The notes under the pieces were generated by a model. That model was given only the letters and a program-made list of their open reading frames with translations, made no database searches and was not told the DNA's origin. Positions 1 to 11,400 of a DNA stretch of 64,000 bases are shown here, one piece after another. The stretch comes from Rhizaria sp. SCN 62-66 (lineage: Eukaryota; Rhizaria, unplaced). Location of the stretch: positions 124,001 through 188,000 of the forward strand of contig MEDY01000011.1 of the NCBI GenBank assembly GCA_001724265.1, read 5' to 3'. Made by a program: the position numbers and the translations under genes. How positions within the stretch are numbered: position 1 is the stretch's first letter; each line of letters begins with the position of its first letter.

Positions 1-1336
1 TGTTCGCGTCCGCGGCACGCTTGTCAGCGAGCTCGAGCTGCTCGAGCTCCCACGCGTTGCCCACGGTCACGTTGACGGCCGGGGCGTCGCCGCATGTGAA
101 CTCGCAGAGCCGGCCGGCGTCCTCGATGGCGATCTTGACCACCTCAACGGGGTCCATCTCGAGTGCGATGATGCCGCTATAGCCCGCGATGGGGGAGTGC
201 AGCGCGAGGTGCTGCGCGATCAACACGCGGATGCCGATGCGCGAGAGATAGAAGCGGTCCAGGAACTGCGTAAGAAACGGACAGCCCTGGTCGCCGGCCG
301 TCGCGCGCACGGCCTCCTTGATCTGCAGCACGCCGCGCGCGAGCATGGGCACCACGTCGCGGTGGCGCTCGAAGATGTTCTCGAGCCGAGCGCGGAACGC
401 CTCCGCTTCGGCGACGTCCTGCGGTGGCGGGAACGATACGATCTCGCGCAAAGAGTCCTCGTACCACTGGCGCACGGTCATCACAGGCACGGTGTTCGAG
501 AGTCCGTACGGTAGAGCCTCAAGCTCGGAGATGCGTTTCGACAGACGCACGGGGAGCTCGGCGCAGAGGAACGCGGCGTTCTGCAACAGCCCGTCGAGAG
601 TGACGCGGGAACCCATCGAGACGATGTGGGACAGCGACATCGGCGTAACGTCGCCGCGCGCAAGCTCGCGGATCTGGGCCTGGAACACGTGGCGCGAGCC
701 CATGTACGCGGGCACGTCGTACAGGCGGTCACCGCCGGCCTGAGGCCCAGCAGTCGCGGACGGGGGCAGCACATCACCGTCGGCGCCCGTGGCAGCGGCA
801 GCAGCGGAAACGGGGCTACCTGTGCTTGTGCTGTGTGACGGCACAGGTGCGTGCGCGTGCGATGCTGCTCCTGCGCCTGTACCTGTGTTGCTGCCGTGGC
901 CGTGAGAGAGAGGCGAGCGGAGAGTCGAGGGATTGCCGAACGAGTCCGCCTCACCGCCTGCGACACTGTTGGCCACGCCGCCGAATGAGCCACCGCGGCT
1001 GCCGTAGTTGTGAGAAGTCATAAAACGCATGCTACCTAATAGTGTGGACACTGTGGAGCGGGATGTGGAGGTTCTGTTGCTCTTATGCGCCCTGTTGCTG
1101 ATGACCGGCTTCAAGAGAGTTTGAGGAGTGATGAAGCCGTTTGATGGCAGGATGATGGATTGATGCGTGGTACCACAAATGTTGTTGCGTTCTAAGGTTG
1201 TCATGCTCGCAGACAATGTCTTCAACGGCGTAGCTGACAAGGAGACTCGCGGGAACGCGGCTGTGACGAGTGAAGACGACATTGTGCAGAGAGTTCGCTG
1301 TGTTGCGAGTCCCAGACTACGGCACGCAGGAAACAT
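1..1336 (-). CDS. Mitochondrial pyruvate/branched-chain alpha-ketoacid dehydrogenase kinase (PDK/BCKDK family), 3' truncated by window
   Basis: A single open frame of 445 codons runs from ATG at 1336 to the window edge; the C-terminus lies outside. Family role: phosphorylates and inactivates the E1 subunit of the pyruvate (or branched-chain) dehydrogenase complex in the mitochondrial matrix. Seen: the N-terminus (MFPACRSLGLATQRTLCTMS) is rich in Arg/Ser/Thr and lacks acids, typical of a matrix-targeting peptide. A Gly/Ser/His/Ala-rich linker follows to about residue 200. Then comes the four-helix kinase N-domain, with VRQWYEDSLREI, FERHRDVVPMLARGVLQIKE and FLDRFYLSRIGIRVLIAQH (about residue 358 on), all PDK/BCKDK signatures, and the lead-in to the GHKL ATPase (MDPVEVVKIAIEDAGRLCEF). 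The ATP-binding boxes are outside the window. The start is the first ATG after an in-frame TAA; ATGs at 1204, 1030 and 1021 are in frame but would remove the leader. PDK versus BCKDK cannot be decided. Divergent from the giant gene. Confidence 0.88.
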   Translation of the reverse strand, partial: MFPACRSLGLATQRTLCTMSSSLVTAAFPRVSLSATPLKTLSASMTTLERNNICGTTHQSIILPSNGFITPQTLLKPVISNRAHKSNRTSTSRSTVSTLLGSMRFMTSHNYGSRGGSFGGVANSVAGGEADSFGNPSTLRSPLSHGHGSNTGTGAGAASHAHAPVPSHSTSTGSPVSAAAAATGADGDVLPPSATAGPQAGGDRLYDVPAYMGSRHVFQAQIRELARGDVTPMSLSHIVSMGSRVTLDGLLQNAAFLCAELPVRLSKRISELEALPYGLSNTVPVMTVRQWYEDSLREIVSFPPPQDVAEAEAFRARLENIFERHRDVVPMLARGVLQIKEAVRATAGDQGCPFLTQFLDRFYLSRIGIRVLIAQHLALHSPIAGYSGIIALEMDPVEVVKIAIEDAGRLCEFTCGDAPAVNVTVGNAWELEQLELADKRAADAN

Positions 1337-2492
1337 ACCAAGCTTCTGTTTGCTGTGAAGGGCAAATAATGGTGCAAAGATAACGAGAAAATAGTATTGA
1401 ATAAGCAATTACGGCTCGTTATAAAGCTTAGAAATTGGGATTTTGTCGGGATGATTCGAGAGTTCGAGTGACAAGTCGGAACGTTACGAAGAAGCAAGTG
1501 GAAGGCATCCTTCGCACATCAAACTGAGGTGTAATCAGTTTTATGGACTTTAATTCATAGAAACTATTCAAAAAGATCATTGACAGACAACCTGACGAGC
1601 GGGGTGAAGCAGTATGATCAGACCGAAACAGTGCCTCAGCCCTCCTCTTCTTATCGGCCTCACCGGGAAACTTACGAAATAAGTGTGTATAATGAGTAAG
1701 ATAAGTGTTTCGTGACTGAATCTTTTCAGGCATAGCATATTAAACATTGGCTTTCACCGAGATGCAAGAAGCTTGACTTTATTGGGTGTTAAGGGCCTCA
1801 GATCGTCCAAGATACATGTTTTGATCCGTTTGTAGAGGAGGCAATGTATGAACAAAGGAAGGTGTATCTTCATGTAGTCCGAGAGCCAACAAGTCTGAAT
1901 GATATGGTCAAGCTTTAAACCAAACTTGAAAGAATAAAAGGCAAAAATATGCATCATCTGTTGCCAAACACCCCACGTTGCAGCTCGAAAGATGGCGGCG
2001 CCAGCGATCCGTTGGGGGGTCGGTAGTGACCGTGAGCAGAGCTGACAGAGGACTACTGTATGGCAGGTCGCGAACGAAGCGAACGGCCTCTTTTTTGTGG
2101 CCAACCGGAGCTTACTATTTCGTGCGAATTGTGGACTTTTAATCGCCAAATCGAAATGCCATTACCAGAACTGGTGCATATGCGGCATATGTTTCACATG
2201 TATTGTATGAACAACTCCGAGCCGATGCTCAACAAGGTACATTTCCCACCTCCTTTCTCCCTTGCTTGTCTCAGTTGCCCCTTTAGCTTCGCTCTTAAAC
2301 ATTGCTATAAGGCCCGTTAAACAGGTCAAAGTACAGTTTCGGTTTACCCCTTCGGTTTATAGAGGCTTCAATCTACTCCTGTACTCTTGGCTGCGCGCCT
2401 TTCTTTGTCTCAGAGCCACACAAGAGGGCATTAAAGTTGTTTTAGCTTCAGCTTACCAATCCAACTTGCATCACGCACATAAACGAGCTCTC
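1337..2492. other. Intergenic, divergent promoter region between PDK-family gene and giant gene
   Basis: About 1.15 kb, AT-richer than the flanking genes. It must hold the promoters of both divergently transcribed genes. Short open frames occur on both strands, but none has recognisable motifs or the composition of the neighbours. The frame of the giant gene stays open back to a TTG at 2262 without an ATG, so 2262-2492 is probably 5' untranslated. Confidence 0.6.
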
Positions 2493-5400
2493 ATGAGAGC
2501 CGGAAGCGGGCGCAACATGCGCCCTCACCTGCAATGGCTTGTCACCTGCGCCTTCGTCTGCTTTTTGCTTTTTTGCTCGAGTGCGCTCGCTGTAGACCAC
2601 ACTACAGTCTCGCTTGAGTTCTCGAGCTTGCCCACTCGCGACGCGATTAGCGCGACCGTCACGGCCTACCTCAATGTTCGCACGACAGTCACGACGCTCC
2701 CCACGAACGAGACTGACGGAGGGTTTTTCTCGATCATCTGTGATCATGAATCCATCACTTCGATTTCGTCCGTCAGCAGCAGTGGTACCACCGCTACTGT
2801 AACCCAGATCAATGGTCCTCTTGGAGTCGTCTCGGGGATTCAGTCCGGTGATCCTGCGTTGATGGGTGGGGTGCTCACGCTCGCTGTCGTGCTCCCTCTC
2901 TCGGTTGTAGCGCCCGTTTACCTCAACACTGCTGCCAGTCACAAGCTCCCTGCGAATCTCTGTTCGAGTTACTTCACCAACAAGGTCCGCGAGCGCTTCA
3001 CAGTCTCGTCACCTGCGACAACCTTCACGGCTCTACCGGACTGGACAACGGCACCCTTGGTAATGATGAGCTCGGGCATCACCGCCGCTAAGCCCATTGT
3101 ATACTCTGGATCTACAGGGAAGGCGCAGCTGAGTCTGTCGATTGCAATCCTGCACGCCTACCAAATCACGTCCATGAATATCGAGTTTATCTCCCCGTGC
3201 ACCGGCGGCTCCTTCGCGGCGGCGACTCTTGACTCGCAACTCTCGACTGTGACCGTGTCTTCTGGCACAGGCTCGGCAACCTCCGCGACCATCAATTTTA
3301 ACACCTATGACGCTCCTCTTAGCCCTTTCACAATCCTTGTCATTGACGGCGTACAACTGGATCCGTCAACTTCCGTAGCGTCCAACAACCTCAAGCAGTG
3401 CTTCAAATTGACCTTTTTTGGTTCAAGCTCTACGACGCTGATCCCTGCAACGACATTGCCTACGTCTGCTTTCTTGATCCCGAACACGGCGCCCGCGCAT
3501 CTGATGGTCACAACAGCACTGCCGCAGATGCTCGGCTCGACATACTGGGTCGACACATACGTTGCTGCGCCGGGCACACCCACAGTTAACTATGTCATCA
3601 CAGTTAACTCAGACCCGGTGACTTGCCCGCAGGCGTTGCAGACGTGGACATCGCCGAATCTACCTGTTGAAAAGTCCACACTGATGCTGAACCAGACTCT
3701 TATGCGCGATGTCAGTGACTTGACGTGTACCGTGACAGTCTCAAGCAGCGACAGCACGTGGATTCGCTCCTCGTTTGCGGCCGCACGCTTCCTCGTGCAA
3801 TGTACATCGGTGCCCACATCACTGTCATGGATTCGGTTGCGTGTGACGAACATTATGACCGAGACAGCGACACTGCCCGAGGGCTGTTGGACAGTCGAGA
3901 CTTCGGCCTCTCTCACTGCGCCCGCTACGTCTGTGCGCACGATGAATGCACCGTGGACTGTGCAGCCCTCTTCCGCGATCACCTTCGATGTTACTCGTCG
4001 CACCACTGACAGCAACGCGCTTCGCTTCACCTTAGGAGGGAGTGCTGGCAAAGACATCGACGTTCAGGTTCATCTGCTGACTCTGCCGCATTGTCCTGCA
4101 GCAGACCTGTTCAAATCGTATGCGAGTTCGACGTACATGTCTTCACTGAGGAATGTCGACTCCACTACAGCGCTCTTCTCCTCGTCGCCGTACCGCACCA
4201 TGCGCATTCTGTACACGTCCACGAATCCCTCACAAACGACTCGGTTTCAGGTTGCGTCTACCGCTCTGAACAACGACAACGTGGTTAAGATCCCCCCGGG
4301 GTGCTTGCAGTCCATGCTTATTGTGAACGGTGCATTACCACCCCTTGTGTTGCAGTCAACGGTAGACGTGTCGATGTCGCTTTCTTATAGCACCTATTCT
4401 CAAAAATCAATCAACCTTGATATCAAATCAATTGTGCTGCCCGCTCTATTTGCAAATCCTGCGGCAACCGTCTTTGGCAACCGCTTCGACCTGAATGACG
4501 TTACCTATCCGAGTACCACAAACGGCGGTGATCGCAAATATGAGGTTACATGGAACGCACACTGCCGTGCTTGGACGTTGAACACAGATGCTTCTGTCCA
4601 CAAGCTAGGCACAGCTGAAAACAACATTGGTAACTGTCCCGTGGCCAGTGTGACGGCGAACTTTCTTGACATGCGCTGTCAAGATAGTCCGACGAACTTC
4701 CGGCTACAGTCGGCGTCCTTTCAGTCAACTATGTACACCATCACGTATCCTCCTGCCGTTGATTGTTTTAGTCTCATCGCGCGTCGTGGTACAAATTCTA
4801 GCTATCAATATGCCTACACCATCTCCACCTCTAACTCTAGTCTTGTCCCCAATGTCGGTGTCTCTATCGCCGATTTCAGTGTGCGCTCATTGGTGGCAAC
4901 TTCTATCACACTCAGCTTGCAGATCGCCGTTGTAATCATGGCCGGCACCACCAGCGTCGTCGCCCTGGAAATCAAGAAGACTGGCGCTGCTTACTCCTGG
5001 TCAAACAGCGGCACGGGCAATGCAGCTCTCACGACCACGACTGTCGCGCATTGGGGCTCTGGCTCGAGCAGCTGTACTGGCAGCGTCAGCAGTGACAATT
5101 TTTTGCTGTCGTGCACACCACGCATTGTGAATAGTGTCATTACATCTCTGCCGGCTCCTTTGGGTATCGGTATCGATTCGCTTGTCGCTGACTTCAGCTC
5201 TCTTTCTTCAGGCTCGCTACCCAGCGCTGCCATCTCGGTTTCAGGCTCAAACAGCGTTTACACTGCGGCGGACATGCCGTTGCCTGACGTGTCTTCGCGC
5301 GGCATCGATCACGCGCTCGTCGCGATGCGCGCCCTCACCGACGACGACGGCTCCACAATCGTACGCGTTGTCGCTAAGTTCTTCATCTACCGCACTTCTG

Positions 5401-8400
5401 GCGGCGGCAACGCAGTGAAGTTTGCGTGGTCCATCACCCCGGGTTGCAACGGAGTCGTGCGCGTTGCGGCGTGGACCTCCTCTGACGTGACTACGACGTG
5501 CACTCTTGACAACATTTCGATCGACCGCGCCACGGCGACCATCTCGTGCCCGTACCCGTCGGCAGTCGCGCAGAGGTCGGTGCAGTTCCCGCTGCAACTG
5601 CACTACAAGCAGCTGCGCGTCGACGGCGCGTTGCCAACTACATGTGTGCGCGCGAAGATGATGGTTTACATTTCTGGTACTCTTTTGGAAACTACCAAAT
5701 CTGTGGATGCGATGGAGTCTGTTGTGTCATCAGACGTCGATGTTGTGCCACGGCGCCTTTACGTACAGACGGCGCCGCTGACGGCAACTGTTTTCAGTGT
5801 CGACACTGTGGCGGGCACGTTCACCAATATGTACTCGTATAGGTACACTCTGTCGTCATATCGCTCCGGCAATCAGTCGATCGCAAGCAGCTACTTTATC
5901 CGGCCCTGCAATGAGAATGATGTCACCGTCCTAGTGCCATCTGGCCCTGTCCAGTTCACCATCGGCGCCGCGGGCTCTACCGACAACGTTGACTCGTACA
6001 GCTGTCCATATGTAACCGGCCATGACCCGATCCCGGCGTCGATTCCAAACGGTGTTGTGATGCACACATGCACCTTAGAGACGATCCCCAACGCAAATCT
6101 CTTTGGACAGGTTCCACAACACTTCATTGAGATCGACGGCATGATTCTGAACAATAAGGCCGCCACGTCGGTGTGCCTCAACATCAATGACGGGTGGGAC
6201 GGAACCTCGAACCCCGCGAAGTCGGTGCTTCCCCTTACGTTTTCCCAGAAACAGAACGCAATGGAGTATGATCTCACCATTGCGGCCCGCGTCACGGTCA
6301 TGGGTGAAGACCTTTACCTCACAGATGCGCGATTTTTTTTCACTGTGGAGATGAGTGTGTATCTTTTGCAGGAGATTCCCTCGTCTGATGAAGTCTACTT
6401 CACCCTTGCACTCGCTGATCGCCCCGAGTGTAACGCCATCTCACTTGGTCGCGAGCAGTCGGCGATGCGGCCCTTCAGCTCCAAGTGGGGGAGCTCACTC
6501 ACCGATAGCTGCGTGGACATGGGCTACCTGCCCGACAATCGGCGTGCGATCCATTGCCCGCACCCTGGCGCGACAGTTGGACTCAACCACAAGGTGTACA
6601 CGCTGCGCATCCCGCTGCTGTATGAGGCCCCGTCTAACACCACAGAGGTGCCTCGTCAGTGTTTCGAGACGACGATGTCGGGTCACAAGCTGAAGTCTCT
6701 GAACCCGCGCGACAACGTGAAGTTCCCGTCGACGAGCGTTGATCAGCTCACGCCTGTTGAGGTGCTGATGCGTGTTAAGGAGAAGAATATCGATGACTCA
6801 TGGGATCGGAGTGACAACGCCAGCCCTTGGGTTGTTGCATCCACGCTAGACGTTGCGTTTTCTCTCCTCAATCAAGTCGGCCTTAGCACCAATCTTGCCT
6901 TTGAGATTGAATACAACTCTTCGAACGCAACTGTGTGTCCGCCAGATGCCCTTGAGTTCATGCCTACCGTCACGCTTGAGCCGCTTGACATGAGTGTTAC
7001 GTTGGCCACATACTACACGCACGGCGAGGGTTTCAACTGTACCGCAACCACGGCCACTGCGGCAAAGCTCTCAGTTGTCTGCGAAGCGCTTGATGATTTA
7101 GTGACAACACAAGGGTACATTCTGAAGATGACCAATGCGTTCCGTGTTCGTTACGGTGTTAGTGCCTTTGTGCCTTTCATTTCAGACTCGTGTCTCAAGG
7201 TCACCACACATCCCTACGCCAATCCCGCTCAGACTGGCCCGCTGCTTGAGTCGGTTCACATGTACGACTACCTCATTGCCAGTCATTCCCCACACGCTGA
7301 ACGCGTCTTCCATGTTTCGAAGAAGCTTGTCTCGGCGCTGCCTGATGGCGATCCTGCTGCTTTGTTTGAAACGCACACCTTCGAGCTCCAGGTCTACGCC
7401 TACACCAACGACTTTCTGACCCAAGCAAACACCGAATTTGACATCACTTTTAGCGACGCAGATGTCGCAACCAAGGGGTTCAGCACGCCCGAGCTTGCGC
7501 TCGCTGCCATCCCCACGGCGTATGCCACGACCTGGACCTGCACCCTGACTCAGTCCATGCCAGTCGGCTCGGGCAAACTCGAGTGCTCCGCACCGACGTT
7601 GCCGACCGTGGCGACGGATCTCTCGACACCGATGCGCGTGCGCTTCTCCGGTGCGCAGTCGCATTATGGTGCCATCTGGCCGCGGATGCCGAAGTCGGTT
7701 GTGTTGATCAACAACAACCAGTCCTCAAACCCTCTTGGTCATCTCACGACTGACTCTGAGCACAAGATCGACATTCACGTCACAACCTTCGGTGCCTCGG
7801 TAACCCACTCGTGGGACGGTGTTCACGTGACGTCTGGACTCAAGTGGACGATTTACTACCACTCGTCCTTCAGGATCTCATCATTCGACATGGAGACGAG
7901 CAAGAGCTGTGCGCTGCGCATGGCCCACGACACTGCACTGCCTGTGACCGCCCCCGGTAGTAACGTCATCTCTCCTGGTTCGATTGCTTCTGACCGCTGG
8001 CACTACAATTTCAGCATCCTCACGTTTCCCTCTCCGGATCCTCTTAATGAACTCAATTCAACAACGCCGACGCTACCCGTCACGCCTTTCTACGAGCTCA
8101 GCCTGTCGACTGCGGCCGAGGCCGAGTTCTCGGCGAGTGAGACTCGGTCCATCCCGAAATCGTGCTTCACCTTTAAGGTCAACTACTACGACACCGTTAC
8201 TTTTATCGCGTATTCGATGACGTGGGTCGGTAGCACTGATGATGTGGCGATGGGCGCAACGGCTTCGGGTAACATCTACAATGACATGTACGATGTCTCT
8301 GTCGACGTGCTTGACCATACAATGTCGTCAGCAACCACATTTAAGAGCGAGATCGATGTAATTGTTATTCCACGTCATGATTTGACTGGTATTAACACCT

Positions 8401-11400
8401 TCGACATCGAACTCACATCGTACTGCCTTAACTCGTTCCTCTTCTCCTCACCCACGCTTACTTCAGTGTACAACGCCTCGAGCACGGGCGAGGATCCGCT
8501 GGTCGAAGATTGGACGCTGGCAAGTTCCTCCGCAACCAAAGTCACACTTTCGTGCTCAAACCCCGTTTGCTTCACTGACGATAAGTACATGCGCTTCCGC
8601 CTCACGGGCCTCGTGTTCAACCTTGACACAAGCGGCGCGCAGCAGCTGGCCGCACTGCCGGGCCGTTGTCTGCAAGTGACGTCGACGTTCGAGGACGTTG
8701 TCTACTCGCGACCGTCAGTCGTTAAGCTGCCGCTACCAACTGCTGGCTCGCTGAGTCACTTTGTGCAATCGACGTCGTTGGCGCAGGACACCGCGATGCA
8801 GGGGCCTGTCGCGGCTGGCAACTATATTGCGATGACATTCACGCGTCTGTTTTTGCGTGCGAATGACAAGGTTCGTCTCACTCTCCCGACCAGCCTCTCG
8901 ATCGCGACGGGTGTGGCGCCCAGTGACTCATCTAACGCTGTCATCCTCTCTGTGTTTAGCTCTGACAACGCTGTGACACGCACATTATCCTGCCGCATTC
9001 CATGCAATCTTGTAGTTCCCACCCTGGTGTATGAATCGACGCAGCCCCTCGTGTGTACGCCCGCGAAGCCTTGTCATGTCTATATGCCGACTGGCACGTT
9101 CTCCACGGTTCCGCTCCCGATCCTCATCGACGCGTTCATCACGCTCTCGATCACGCCCTCAACGCCGTACACCTACTTACCGCGCTCGAATATTGTGCTG
9201 AGCTTTTCTGTGAATCGCCTTGATCGCTTGTCTCTTCCTGACCTTGGGATCACGAACATCGTCACCAGTGCCGAAACCACCGCAGATCCCTACGTTGATG
9301 GTTTCACGCTTGACTTTGATATGCCCGCTATGCCCCGTCTTAGTATGTTTAAGCGTTTTGCTCTGGTGATCACATTCAGCACATCTGTCTCCATCGTGAC
9401 CCCGTTTGATGTAGCGAAACTTGTTGGCTCCACACCTGTCGGCTCTGTGGGACTGTTAAGTGCGAACGGTCGCGAGCTGCGGCTGTCTGTCGCTTCGCCC
9501 ATCGTGGCCTCACACATGCGCATTGCAGGACTGATCTTTGGAGACGCGCTGTGCGTCAACACGCCCACTGTGTTCGAGAAGTCTGGTGTGTGTGCCGCCC
9601 CCAGCTTTACCGCCAAGATTGTCACTGAGCTCGACACGCTGGCCGCGGAACTGGCCACTGCTGGTGCCTCCCCTCCCGCTGCGCTGGTTGCTGAGCGGGA
9701 CCTCAGCCGTATTGTTACGGAAGGTGAAGTTGTTGCAGTCTCCAAGAGTCCGTTCACGTTCAATCCCGTGTTCACGCCTGAGTCGTTCTGGCATACGCGT
9801 GTAATCAACGAGACTGCCACAGCAACAGGCTACACCACTGTTGCCGAGTTCAACTCCCCCGTCGACTTCATGTTCGACACAACACCTGGTGGTCATTTTG
9901 TGCTCGAGATTTCCGCCGCGTCAGCCGCCACCATTGCCGGCTTCATCGTCACTGACGCTCAACTTGAGTTTATTGGTGCCGAGATGGGTCTTACTCTTGA
10001 CATGGTTGTTGACGGCGCCAACAACAGGCTTTGGAGCGTCGGCATCGCAGACCCATCCCCCTTTGCCTCTCAGCTCTCGGATGGTGCCTCGATTGGACTC
10101 ACCCTCACAATTGACTCGGCCACGCTGCGCCTAGCGCCCGTCACAGCAGTTCTTCGCATCGTCCCCGCCGCGAACGCTGTTGGCCGTCTGGAAGAGGCGT
10201 TCCTGAAGCTGCCGGCGTCCGACCGTCTCAGCGACGCTGCTGGCACGTCGACGTCGCTTGTCTTCCCCTGGACACGCAACACTGCCTCGTTGTCGTTGGC
10301 CATCTTTGCACCACCGTTCGCTCCTCTTCGCACTAACGCCGCGCTGACTGAGTTCAGGTTGACCTTTAGCTTCACTGGCGCGGAGGTCTCTTCGTGCAGT
10401 GCTGTTAAGAGTGTATATCTGGTGAACTCCGGCGTGGACAGTCCCAGCAACTACGCGACTGACGCTGTGGAGCTCACGTGCACCGCCACCGCGACGGAGA
10501 TCGTCTGCGCGCTTGTAGATGTTTCAAACATTGTTGCGCGTACTGACACGCTGCAGTTTGTGCTTAAATCATGCGTCAAAACGCCCATGAGCTCTGCAGT
10601 CACGTACTCTGGTAGCGTGGGTTTGTACGTCTCTCCCACCGCCTCCGGTGGCGCGTTCGACCTGTACGGACACAATCCTATCACGCAGACCCTGTTCGCG
10701 CTGCCTCGCGTGGCTCCTGCTGTGTATACTGACGCTGTGACCGCGAGCACGATCGTTATGAACGCGAACACAAACCTCTTTGGTGTCACGTTTGCATTTG
10801 TTGGCACGGCAGGTACAGCGCTTTGTCCCTACACTCTGCCTCGCAATGGTGCCATTCGCGTTATTGTGCCTCAGGAGGCGCGTACTAAGTACGTACTGGA
10901 CAAGCTGCCGTCGTTTCCCGCCCCGATGGTGACTGTGCGCGACCCTGATAACTTGGGCTACCTTATCACAAATGCGGGTGGTGTAGAGCTCTGCGACGCT
11001 GTCAGCACTACTACGTGGTTGTCGTACAATAACGGCTTCTTCCACCCACTTCTAAACTCGACGAACGCGTACAATATTGAGTTCGGCACTCTTACGGATG
11101 CGAATGTCTTTATCTCTGACGTGGCGTTCACTAATGTCGTTGTTAACTGGGTCGCACTGCCTCTTTTGGGTATGGTCACGATCTCCAACCTCAACATTGA
11201 CGCTGCGAGCTTCACGCAAACGGTCGGCGACAGCTCCGTGGTCGTGAATGTGAATCTATCTCCCCTTGCTGCGAGCGTCACGCTCACCCAGCTAGATGTC
11301 CGCATGACGTCTACAGACGGCAACTGCGTTTTTGACCCCGTTCTCGCGACGCGCACGCCCTCGACTCCCTTCACCAACGACCCGCTTGTCCCTGAGACAG

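Noticed and set aside
1167-2149. Small open frames upstream of the giant gene
   Set aside because: They are short, overlap each other on both strands, and partly overlap the PDK leader; no motif or coding composition.
2262-2492. Extension of the giant gene to an upstream start at 2262
   Set aside because: The upstream codon is TTG; the first ATG in frame is 2493 and it directly precedes a good signal peptide.
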